This document shows positions 1-8,140 of a DNA stretch of 10,206 bases, piece after piece. This DNA comes from Conidiobolus incongruus B7586 (taxonomy: Eukaryota; Entomophthoromycota; Entomophthoromycetes; Entomophthorales; Conidiobolaceae). The translations under genes and the position numbers were made by a program. The stretch covers positions 1 through 10,206 of the forward strand of contig JNEM01010670.1 in assembly GCA_000697335.1 (NCBI GenBank), given 5' to 3'. The notes beneath the pieces were generated by a model. The model saw only the letters and a list, made by a program, of their open reading frames with translations, searched no databases and was not told the DNA's origin. Each line of letters opens with the position of its first letter. Positions within the stretch are counted from its first letter, which is position 1.

Positions 1-821
1 GAGCATAATATTTTGTTTTTCTCAAATTTAATATTTATATATTATTTTTTATAAATTGAAAATATTTAATATTAAATTTAATAATAATCACTATATATTT
101 AAGAATATTACAAACTATAAAAAAGTTATAAAATAAAATTAAATAATAATAAATTAACATACTTAGTATATTCACTATATTAAGACATATATGATTATAA
201 TCTCTTTAAATAATTAAAAAATAATTTTATAAAAAAATTTTGCAAAAAATAATTAAAAATGATATCTAAAATATTTAATATATTTTTTTAAGTAAAAAAA
301 TTATTCTTAATTTTAAATATTAAATAAAAATATTTTAAATATTAAAAATAATAAAAAAATTTAATAACTTTATATTCTTAGTTTATATTTATGAAAGAAT
401 ACATTAAAAATTAAAAAAAACATATTAACTATATATTATTTTTTTTATTAAAAATATATATTTTAAGGTTATAAATTTTAAAATCAATAAAAGTTTCACT
501 AATGATAATTTTTTGAATACTTATTTTAAAATTAAAAAATAATAGAATTAAGTTAATTCAATATTAATATTGTAAATAAACATAAATATGATATTATATT
601 AACTAACCGTAATTATAAGACCCAATAATAAACTATTAAAGAGTAAGAGTCATAATATTTTAAATAAAAGTGAATTTTGATTTGATATAATGTTGTCAAA
701 TAACTTGGTTCTATTCATTTTTCTATTTAATATTATATATATAATATTGATTTGGTTTAGAAAATCAATTTGCAATATATGAAGTATCTTATGAAATTTT
801 ATAATATAAATAAAAGTGTAA
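1..821. other. AT-rich spacer, no supported gene
   Basis: This stretch is dominated by runs of A and T with very few G or C. No open frame has convincing amino-acid composition. An ATG at 690 opens a short, very hydrophobic frame (MLSNNLVLFIFLFN...) of about 30 codons that could be an N-terminal exon of the gene starting near 822. However, hydrophobic reads are expected by chance in AT-rich DNA, and I found no clean donor linking the two. A 70-codon minus-strand frame (650-862) overlaps the next gene antisense and is Ile/Asn/Lys/Phe-rich, as chance frames are here. Confidence 0.6.
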
Positions 822-1721
822 AAATTAGTGAATATTACTAAGCCTGTCTTAATATTAACCAAAGGGTTGATTATTAATCAAATTCTCGTGCCAATTGTCA
901 AATTTCAAGTCAAAATCATTACAATTTATATAGAGACATTTTTGATAGTATGAAAAGTTTCAGCCATATCCTGATCTCACTTAAATTCTTTAAATTGAGA
1001 GGGTATGATAGAAGAATACGATATTTCAATCACGAAACTAGAGGAAAATGAACCACTTGCAATATTAGTATCAGTATTTACTACACTATCTTTCGACTTC
1101 TGCATTCATGGTACATTGATAACTTCTGGATATTTGTACAAGTTTTACACCACAGTTAACGGCTTGAATATTAGTGAAGACATGTTTCTAATGTTTGTCG
1201 TTGTGGGGTTGACATTATTGCATTCTATATTTTCTTATATTACTCTGCAAGATAGAATTATTCATAGAAGCTATGAACCAAGTGTAAAGATAAATATCTA
1301 TAGTGGATATTATTACTAATTAAGTTTTTTAGTATCCTAGAATCAGTCAAAAAATATTAAAGGCAATAGTCTATGAATTCAAACTGCTTACAATAATTTC
1401 ATTGAGACATATCCAAGTAAACTTATTTTTCTCGATTGATTCACCTTGTTTATTGATAAATTACATTTCAATTTATATGAAAACTATTATTATATCAGAC
1501 TGTTAATAGCTCGAACTCAGCTATCAAAGAAGGTAATCCAAATCTTTATCGATATATCAATTATTCACAAATATTTTGGGTAATTTGACTTTAATCATCC
1601 TAATGTCAAGATACTTTCATTTCTTCTTCTATGTTTTAAACATTCTAATGTCAAGAGAGTTCAGCTTGCAATACGCGCAGCATTCAAGTTTGTACTTGAT
1701 TCTGTTTTCTGTATTCTCTGA
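822..1721 (+). CDS. Unidentified multi-pass membrane protein, five-exon model
   Basis: I do not recognise the family. Model: exon A 822-947 (5' end uncertain), B 1002-1283, C 1333-1416, D 1499-1579, E 1656-1721 with stop TGA. The introns are 54, 49, 82 and 76 nt; all are GT-AG and all fall in phase 0. Intron 1284-1332 is the clearest: donor GTAAAG, branch-like TTACTAAT, acceptor TTTTTTAG. Hydrophobic segments occur in exon A (GLIINQILVPIV...), twice in exon B (LAILVSVFTTLSF... and FLMFVVVGLTLLHSIFSYI), in exon C (ILKAIVYEFKLLTII) and at the C-terminus (AAFKFVLDSVFCIL). Exon D is polar, with an N-glycosylation sequon (NSS). Exon B shows A/T-rich third positions typical of coding DNA in such genomes. 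About 212 residues are visible. ATG1005 (MIEEYDIS) could be the start if exon A is not real. The final exon could instead use another frame, ending at 1770. AATAAA occurs near 1764. The intron sizes match those of the ubiquitin-ligase gene downstream. Splicing is inferred, not observed. Confidence 0.55.
1596..1656 (+). promoter_or_regulatory. Duplicated branch-point/acceptor cassette
   Basis: The string CTAATGTCAAGA occurs at 1600-1611 and again at 1645-1656, with CAT one base before it both times. Each copy carries a branch-like CTAAT followed by a CAAG acceptor, and a pyrimidine-rich tract lies between them. The acceptors are 45 nt apart, a multiple of three, so using either one with the same donor adds or removes 15 codons without changing frame. 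The distal acceptor gives a 76-nt intron from the donor at 1580. The proximal one would leave only 31 nt from that donor, but fits a donor at 1533 (78 nt). Confidence 0.4.
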
Positions 1722-3240
1722 GGCTAAAGAAATGATTGGTCATTTGGTGAATGAAAAATTGAATAAATAACGTTGATTTGAATTTTGTTAAATAGGATAT
1801 AATTGTTCAAATAATTGGTATTTACTTTGAATCAATTTATTTTTATAATATTATATTAATAATATTATGTTAAAATTACCCTATTTTATACTCTTAAATA
1901 TAATCTGAAAAATGGATTTATAATATATCAATTTTAAAAAAGTTGTTATAATTTATTAAGTAATTGAAATAAATTCTATTTTTCATTAATTAAGCCTTTA
2001 ATATTTAAATAATTATTCATCAATTTGATATTAGTGCAGAAATTAAGTAATAGAACATTTTTAAAATTAAAATTAAATAAATATATTAATAAATAATATA
2101 TAAAATTAATAAATAATATAAAATTAATAGCCTTTGTTATTATTAATAACTCTTTTTTTATTTTTATTAAGCTTTTAATACCTAAAAAACAATTCTTTTT
2201 ATTAAAGACTAAAATTTGATATTTTTCAAACTAATTTAATTTGTTTACAGGATTTTTTTGCCTATAAGCTAATGTTTTAATTGTTTAAAATAATTATAAT
2301 TATATAAGTTATAATCAAGTAAATATATTAATTGTGGTAACTATCTCTATTTTTTTATATAAAAAATCTTTTATAATTTTAACTTTATATATTTTATAAT
2401 TAATATGTATAATAATAGGTATCTTTAATTTATATTAAAAATATTATTTAAAAATTATTTTATTTAACAAAATAATATATAATTTATTATTGATTAATTT
2501 TTCTTAAAATATTAAATAAAAAAACTATATACTATTTTAATTCAATATAATAATTAACATTTATTTATATTTATAATATTTATTTATTAGAATTTATAAA
2601 AGGGATTAATTTAACTTAACTTAATATTTTGTTTTATTTTTAAATAAAGGATAATATAAATGAGTTTAAGATTTATTAATTATAAGTATCTATTGTAAAA
2701 ACCTTTGTTTTTAGTTATACCTTAATAAATTTAATTTAATTATAGTTATTTTAATTTTCTTTTAAGCTTTAGTTAAATTATAAGGTATTTATTTTATATT
2801 TTTATTAATTAATTTAAATTTAAGCTTAAATATATATAACATACTTATATAATTAATATTAAATATTTTTAATAATTCTTTAACTAAAATAAAAAGGTAT
2901 TTCTTAATATATTTTTTTAATTTATTAATAAGTAAAAGAGTAATAGTAAAAATTAATCTTTTAGATTTTAATAAATTTTAAATAATATCCCTTTTAACTT
3001 TAAAATCCCAAATCTAGTGATATATAGTAGTTTTAGATAAAACACCATTTCTATAAGTTATTTACAAGTTTTAAATGATTTTAAAGAGTTTATAGTTAAG
3101 TTTTGAAGATATAAAAATAAAAGCCTTTTAATAATCACTATCTAATTTAAGTATAATTAAATTTAAGTGTAAATTTTAAAATTAAAATATTTTAATAAAT
3201 AAATAATTAAATTGAATATATATATACATAGTTTGAAAAT
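1722..3240. repeat. Hyper-AT block, probably decayed repeat DNA
   Basis: No gene is visible. C and G almost vanish and TA steps are very frequent. In one hand-counted line (2521-2580) I find about 15 TA against 14 AT, whereas TA is usually the rarer of the two. This is the pattern left by C-to-T mutation of repeats in fungi (RIP), but plain AT drift could give the same. Occasional islands such as 2235-2270 and 2999-3050 keep a few Gs and Cs. No terminal repeats or coding similarity could be fixed by eye, so the element family is unknown. Confidence 0.4.
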
Positions 3241-3272
3241 ATTTATTTTCCTATATATTTTATATATATATA

Positions 3273-3304
3273 ATCTTTCAAAACATATAATATGTTTGAA
3301 AGAT
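3273..3304. repeat. Near-perfect inverted repeat (hairpin 1)
   Basis: Left arm ATCTTTCAAAACATAT pairs with right arm ATATGTTTGAAAGAT through 15 base pairs, with one bulged A and a single-base centre. The whole 32-nt unit could extrude as a cruciform or fold as an RNA hairpin. It sits where the hyper-AT block gives way to more mixed sequence. Confidence 0.75.
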
Positions 3305-3306
3305 CA

Positions 3307-3337
3307 GAAATTAAAAAATTTACCATTTTTTAATTTC
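3307..3337. repeat. Perfect inverted repeat (hairpin 2)
   Basis: Arms GAAATTAAAAAAT and ATTTTTTAATTTC are exact reverse complements (13 bp) around the loop TTACC. Only two bases separate it from hairpin 1, so the two form a tandem pair. It is not followed by a T-run or preceded by a gene, so it is not an obvious terminator. Confidence 0.75.
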
Positions 3338-3819
3338 CATACTAACATTACAAAATTCTTAAAATAATTTTTTTTGTAATTATTAAAATAAGGTTGTTTT
3401 ATTCCATTAAATATGAAATGAATTTTGTATTTTTTTAAGCCCTTAAATTAGTATAAATTGTTGATGTAAATTTAATTTCAATTCAAACTTAACTATATGT
3501 CTAACTCTTTTCTTGTTAATATATAATTAGTAGAAAAAAGGAAAAAATTAATAGGCAAGTAAAATATGATAAGTTATAAATTGAATTTGATTTGACTTTG
3601 ATGTAATATTTGATTTTTTGTATTAACTCAAATTGTTAACTCTAAATTTCCAAATACTATAAGTCAAATTTTAAATCACATTCTTATAAATTTCTAGTTC
3701 TTATCTTTATATTGTTTTGCATAGTGTACTAATTCAACTTTTAAAGTAATAATATTTAAAATAAATCACTTTGTTTTGAAATTTTATTAAAATTTTTTTG
3801 TATTAAATTATCAAATTTG
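3338..3819. other. Spacer before the PA relic, nothing recognised
   Basis: This is AT-rich sequence of moderate complexity with more G and C than the block before it. If the broken PA copy downstream ever had counterparts of exons 1 and 2 (signal peptide and the 21-nt exon), they should lie here. I could not find a convincing ATG-led hydrophobic exon or the short exon. Confidence 0.5.
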
Positions 3820-4216
3820 GACTTTGGGTAATCAAGATTTTTGAGCTCTTTTGATACATATATCTGATATGAATCAGAATTATTCATATGCTTGTAGCCC
3901 TATAAAACCTATTAAAGTGGATCTTGTAGATTTAGTCTCGCGAGGTGAATGCCCATTTCTTCACAGTGTACGGATTTTGTGCAGGCTGCTGAAGCCATTG
4001 GAGTCTTTATAGGTAGTAATGAGGGTGATTAACTTGAGACTATGTTTGCAAATGGTAACACTTTATTACAATGAACCTTATTCTTAATTTCGGTTGATTT
4101 GATCTAATATATAGATAACTCTTCTAAAGTTAAAATTCCTTTCTATTTTTCACAATAGTTATTTGAAATTAATTGATAATCGACAAGAGTTTAGAGGCAG
4201 TTTTGCCATTAAACTT
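3820..4216 (+). pseudogene. Broken partial copy of PA-TM-RING gene (PA domain only)
   Basis: This host-gene relic corresponds to exons 3 and 4 of the intact gene at 5890-7112. Exon-3 part (3820-4054): a readable frame from ATG3869 gives YACSPIKPIKVDLVDL then SRGECPF, aligning with the intact DACKPLEP...LRGNCTF. The frame then slips near 3960-3985 and resumes as VQAAEAIGVFIGSNEGD, a TAA codon (4029-4031), and LETMFANG. The intron (4055-4114, 60 nt) lies at the same place and phase as the intact 61-nt intron and is similar along its length. The exon-4 part reads NSSKVKIP, has a small slip and an in-frame TAG, then SYLKLIDNRQEFRGSFAIKL, matching SYLSLIKMSDMLGSNLIIKL. The frame stays open to TAA 4292-4294 but homology fades after 4216. 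No membrane helix or RING was found downstream. Over 61 nt at the end of exon 3 I count about 50 identities with the intact gene. Confidence 0.85.
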
Positions 4217-4294
4217 GTATCGATGAAAAATCAAATCCATATCAAGTATATTAAACCTAAAAGGAATATTCGGGATTATTGCAAATGTTTTTAA

Positions 4295-5530
4295 TCAAAA
4301 GAAAATAAAGGGTTTTTCTAAATGTGTCAGTTGTTATAGTTTTCAAATACAGATTAAGAATTCATTACATTATAAAATATATTATCTCCGTAAAATTTAT
4401 TATAATAGAATTGATCTTATTTTGAGTTGTATAATAAATATTTCGAATATTATATAATTTGCGATTTCATTATCTTGTAATTATTATTACCACTCTCATA
4501 GAATCGATGTATATTATTTTTATCGTATTGTTCTAGTTTAAAATGTATCAAATATAAGATCTACTTGTCATATTTTAAGCAATTAACAAAAGTTATTATC
4601 AATGAAATTAAAACAAAAATTGATGAATCGATCTATTGAAATAGACTTTATAATGTTTTAAAGTATTTCTTGTTTTCTTGTGTTTTTATTTTGAATTCTA
4701 AGCTCAAAATATCTGTATTGTCTTTCAAGTTATAAAAAGAGATTACTTTCAATATAATTCATTTATGATATTTTTTATAAGCAATACCTTGTTAATTATA
4801 AAAATACAATTAAGAATCCAATTCAATAAATACAAAGATTAACAACTCAATTATTTTATAAAATTTTAAATTTATGATATATCACAATATACTTTATATT
4901 AATTCTTCGATCATTTGTAATTACCTATATTTTATCATTTGTCATAATACATAATTCAATCAAATACAAATTTTAAATATTCTGTCTTATATATTTTCAA
5001 AATTACCTAATTAATCAAAAATGTGTACAATTGAAAATATTATAAGCTTCTGACTATTTTTCAATATTCAACTCTGCTAAAAATATATTTTTAGTCAACT
5101 ATAGTAAATAATATATTAAAATAAATTTACAAAACAGTTTATATTTATATTGAAATATCCAAAGTAGATGATGTCATTTATATACTGTTGACACCTGAAT
5201 AGTATCACATGCATGACTAAATTTAGTGAAATGAGTAAAAATTTAATGATATTAAACTAAATAAACTTTGACAGTATTTCATATCGAGGCATTGATTCTA
5301 TTAATATATCTGACTTATTTATTAGTTTAACATCATAATGATTTGCAATAAAATGATTTTCTTTTAGATTTTTTTATATAAATTTTGTATGAACTCTGAT
5401 ACTAAATATTATATATTCAGCATCGATAAAATTAGATTAAATCAGAAAATTAATAATCGTTTATAATGTGACTCTTAACTGAATTTAAAAAAGTTCCTTT
5501 TTAATATTGAGAATTGGGAAATAAATTTAA
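4295..5530. other. AT-rich intergenic spacer
   Basis: About 1.2 kb without a supportable gene. The composition is less extreme than in the hyper-AT blocks. I looked here for the missing membrane helix and the RING (a Cys-x2-Cys pair, then a CxH...C block) of the relic at 3820-4216 and did not see them. Short open stretches such as the one around 4580-4640 have low-complexity composition and no intron structure that extends them. Confidence 0.5.
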
Positions 5531-5656
5531 TATCCTACGGAATTTTACCTGAAAATCTATTTGGTCAAATCAGCACCAATCTGTGTAATAACCCTAGCTA
5601 ATGGGAATGGGTTATTCACTAAATGGGATATTTCTCAATTTCAACCACAAAACTGA
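5531..5656. other. Small coding-like island of higher complexity
   Basis: A patch of near-normal base composition in AT-rich spacer. On the plus strand a frame stays open for 41 codons to TGA and includes ICVITLANGNGLFTKW. On the minus strand an overlapping stretch reads HLVNNPFPLARVITQIGADL. Both look protein-like, no family is recognised, and neither starts convincingly with Met. It could be an isolated exon, a gene remnant, or upstream control sequence of the gene at 5890. Confidence 0.25.
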
Positions 5657-5801
5657 TTTTAAGTTTTACTAGAAATGATATCATACTCATCAAGATTAAA
5701 TTAAGTTTTATTTCCCAAAATTTATTTTAATATCCTTAAGTCTATCATCACATCACTTACTTAAATACATCAAAAGTGTACCCTTTTTATATATTTTTAT
5801 T

Positions 5802-5872
5802 ACTCGACCTTATTCAACTTTTTGCAACTCGATCCTTTTAATTAATAATAAAATCAACTTAACGAACTCGAC
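5802..5872 (+). promoter_or_regulatory. Three ACTCGAY motifs before the PA-TM-RING start
   Basis: ACTCGAC at 5802-5808, ACTCGAT at 5827-5833 and ACTCGAC at 5866-5872 lie 18 to 88 bases upstream of the start codon at 5890, all on the same strand. CG steps are rare in this window, so three copies of a CG-containing 7-mer in 71 bases stand out. They could be transcription-factor sites or lie in the 5' leader; which one is unknown. Confidence 0.35.
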
Positions 5873-5889
5873 ATAGTTTTATTCAAGTA

Positions 5890-7112
5890 ATGACAGCTTA
5901 TCAATTTATTTTCACCTATTTATTGGGTTGTATTCAAATTTTTTTATTGATTCAAAGAAGTTTTTCCACTTTGGTAGTTATCGTAAGTTCAATTAACTAT
6001 ACAAATCCCAAATAATTCACTTAATTCATTTTTTTTTTCTTATATAAACTTGAACAGCCTACAAATAATACCTATCAGGTACTCTTTCCAAATTTATTCA
6101 ACTTTGTAACCGTTTTCATTTTAACCTCTATATAGGACCGTATTGCAGCTTTTGGGCCGCACTTACCCGACCAGGGACTCGTAGCTCCCCTAATACCTAT
6201 GACTAAAATTTATCCCAGTACAATGGATGCTTGTAAACCTTTAGAACCTAAAGAAACTGGATTTATCGCCCTTGTCCTGAGGGGAAATTGTACATTTATT
6301 GAAAAAGTTAGAAATTTGCAATCCGCTGGAGCTATCGGAGTCGTCGTTGGTAATGATGAGGGTGATGGACTTGTGACTATGTTTGCAAATGGTAACCATT
6401 AATTATAATGGATCGCTATTTTCTTATTTTATTAATTTAATCTAATTTATAGGAGATTCTTCTGATGTTAAAATTCCTTCAGTTTTTATTTCTCATACGA
6501 GTTATTTAAGTCTAATCAAAATGAGCGATATGCTAGGATCTAATTTAATAATTAAACTTAATCCTAACGATATTTTACAGTGGTAATACGTTCCAATATT
6601 TTATCCCCTTTCTTCTATTATTTAGTTTTTTTTAAAAGTATTATTTAAATTTGTTATTAATTGTTTTACTATTTTAGACCTTTAATCGATGTCCTGATAA
6701 TTACCATCTTATCACCCTCTATAATGATGACCTTGATTTATGTTCTTTGGCGTATTCGCCAAAGACAAATTCGCAAATCCCAACTCGCACCAATCAGTGT
6801 GGTACAAAATCTACCTGTCAAAACGATCCATCTTGACCAAATGAAACCCAACGACCCTGAAGTATGTGTCATCTGCTTAGAAGACTACGTTGATGACGAT
6901 CAGGTAAGAATCATGCCCTGTAAACACGAATTCCATATCGATTGTATCGATCCTTGGCTTACAAAGAGAAAGAAATTTGTAAGTTATTCAGTTAATAATG
7001 ACATATAATTCAAATTGGCTAATCAATTAATTAGTGTCCAATTTGTAAGAAGGATACGTGTCCTCCAACCGAGGTGACACCTCTTATTTCCCTGAATTCA
7101 TCTCACGCTTAG
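5890..7112 (+). CDS. PA-TM-RING-H2 E3 ubiquitin ligase (RNF13/RNF167-like)
   Basis: This is a membrane-bound E3 ubiquitin ligase of the PA-TM-RING family, whose members sit in endosome, vacuole or secretory membranes with the PA domain in the lumen and the RING in the cytosol. Exons: 5890-5982, 6058-6078, 6136-6391, 6453-6582, 6678-6978, 7035-7112, giving about 292 residues. Residues 1-31 are a signal peptide (MTAYQFIFTYLLGC...), followed by a sequon (NNT). The PA domain spans roughly 40-165, with AAFGPHLPDQGL, LRGNCTF, KVRNLQSAGAIGVVVGNDEG and DVKIPSVFIS. A membrane helix lies at about 168-191, then a basic stretch (RIRQRQIRK). RING-H2 ligands are C230, C233, C248, H250, H253, C256, C268 and C271; the last pair is encoded by exon 6. 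The tail after the RING is short (ending NSSHA). An in-frame TAA at 5860 and no other upstream ATG support this start. Oddity: the canonical exon-4/5 junction gives TGA where Trp is expected. The gene reads normally otherwise. Confidence 0.9.
6058..6078 (+). other. 21-nt microexon of the PA-TM-RING gene
   Basis: This exon encodes only PTNNTYQ, with an N-glycosylation sequon, between the signal peptide and the PA domain. It is bounded by a 75-nt intron (GTAAGT ... GAACAG) and a 57-nt intron (GTACTC ... ATATAG), both phase 0. Skipping it would keep the frame, removing seven luminal residues. It was placed because it restores frame between the signal-peptide exon and the exon beginning DRIAAFG. 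Confidence 0.65.
6583..6677 (+). other. Intron 4 with problematic junction codon
   Basis: The best donor (GTAATA at 6583) and the only workable acceptor (TTTTAG ending 6677) join TG to A, making TGA in front of PLIDVLII. A weaker donor three bases upstream (GTGGTA at 6580) would give CAA (Gln) and keep the frame open. Retaining the intron gives TGG then TAA, ending a 167-residue secreted PA-only protein. Confidence 0.55.
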
Positions 7113-7639
7113 ACAAATTCCAAAAGGTCTCGTACACTCTTGATTATTGTGATCTTTGAAAATTGTACAGTGGCATACCAACCAACCAAAGTGATTTATT
7201 TTTTGATGAGATTTAATATTAATCAAACACTTTGTAAAATATTAAATTTAGACCCTAACTATGAGTTTCAGTCAATGTGTAAATATTAGTAACAATATCT
7301 TATTCCCTACTACCACTACTTCTACTACTGTTACCTTTTCAATTTTTAATTTATTTATATATATTTGCAAATAAATTTGTTCTAATTATTTTTTAATTTT
7401 TCTATACTGATTTCAATAATTTTATAATATAATAAATTTAACTTATTCAATTTTCAACCATAATTCATCATTTAGAATTTTGCATTGAATCAATTTAAAT
7501 TTCAATTTTTGTAGGGTTTGATGTTACTGCTTCGAAAAACTCAGCCATCCAATTATTTGTTATTATTATTCAAAAAATAAACTCATAATACTTGTACTTA
7601 AATTTAATGGTATACATTGAATAAAACAATTCGCAATTT

Positions 7640-7661
7640 AATAAATAAATAAATAAATAAA
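7640..7661. repeat. (AATA)n microsatellite
   Basis: Five and a half tandem AATA units without interruption, followed by a short stretch (TTATTTATTT) that could pair back with the repeat. Confidence 0.85.
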
Positions 7662-7931
7662 TTATTTATTTTTGATAATAAGAATATCAAATGACTAATA
7701 TAAAAATAATTTAACATCTTTTACAATTCAAACCCTTTTTAATTTAATCAAAAAAAAATTTTTTTTATTAATTTTAAATTTTTCAATTAATTTTTCATAT
7801 TAATTAATAATTAACATAAATTAAAATTTTTTGTTTAAAAATTAATAAATTATTAAAATAAATTAAAATATAAATTGTATTTTTTTTAAAAAGTAAATTT
7901 CTATATATTAAATTACTATAAGTAAATATAT

Positions 7932-7950
7932 TATATATATATATATATAT
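7932..7950. repeat. (TA)n microsatellite
   Basis: Uninterrupted alternating TA for 19 bases. A similar run of about 18 bases lies at 8129-8146. Confidence 0.85.
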
Positions 7951-8140
7951 TATTTTTAATTTTTTTATAAATTTAATTTTAAATTGATTTTGGTTCAGAT
8001 AAATAAATATTATAGTTTAAATTAATGTGAATAAAATATTAATAGGGAATATTATTTCTCATTTTAATTTATTAAATAAAATAATAATAATATCAATAAT
8101 TTTAGGCAGGAAATTAAATTACATTATAGTATATATATAT

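Larger units (their letters stand above)
7113..8140. other. 3' flank and AT-rich spacer with microsatellites
   Basis: This holds the likely 3' untranslated region of the ubiquitin-ligase gene, then spacer. Visible items are a short CTA-rich tract (about 7308-7334), an AATAAA at 7370-7375 followed by T-rich sequence that could serve for polyadenylation, and a small mixed-composition patch at 7513-7550 with no gene sense. After about 7590 it becomes hyper-AT. No coding region is supported. Confidence 0.5.

Noticed and set aside
650-862. 70-codon minus-strand frame
   Set aside because: Its composition (Ile, Asn, Lys, Phe, Tyr) is what AT-rich DNA gives by chance, and part of it is antisense to exon A of the gene at 822-1721.
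1005-1319. A single-exon 104-residue gene ending in NIYSGYYY
   Set aside because: Its last codons run into a well-formed intron (GTAAAG, TACTAAT, TTTTTTAG at 1284-1332), after which another frame continues, so it is better seen as one exon of a longer gene.
3032-3046. Shared GGTGTTTT-type sequence between 3032-3046 (minus) and 9783-9797 (plus), as possible terminal repeats
   Set aside because: Similarity drops to about 60 percent after 15 bases, and its position inside the second block does not fit an element end.
4580-4640. Short Lys/Ile-rich open stretch
   Set aside because: It has low complexity, no start context and no splice sites that extend it.
6199-6402. A 67-residue stand-alone PA protein starting at ATG6199
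   Set aside because: The homologous sequence continues upstream (AAFGPHLPDQGL) and the apparent end lies in an intron, so this is an internal exon.
6661-7008. A separate 115-residue RING protein
   Set aside because: It lacks the last two Cys ligands, which lie in the next exon, and its left edge is intron. It is exon 5 of the PA-TM-RING gene.
7513-7550. A possible tRNA piece around TTCGAAAAACTC
   Set aside because: No acceptor stem, D arm or anticodon arm can be folded around it on either strand.
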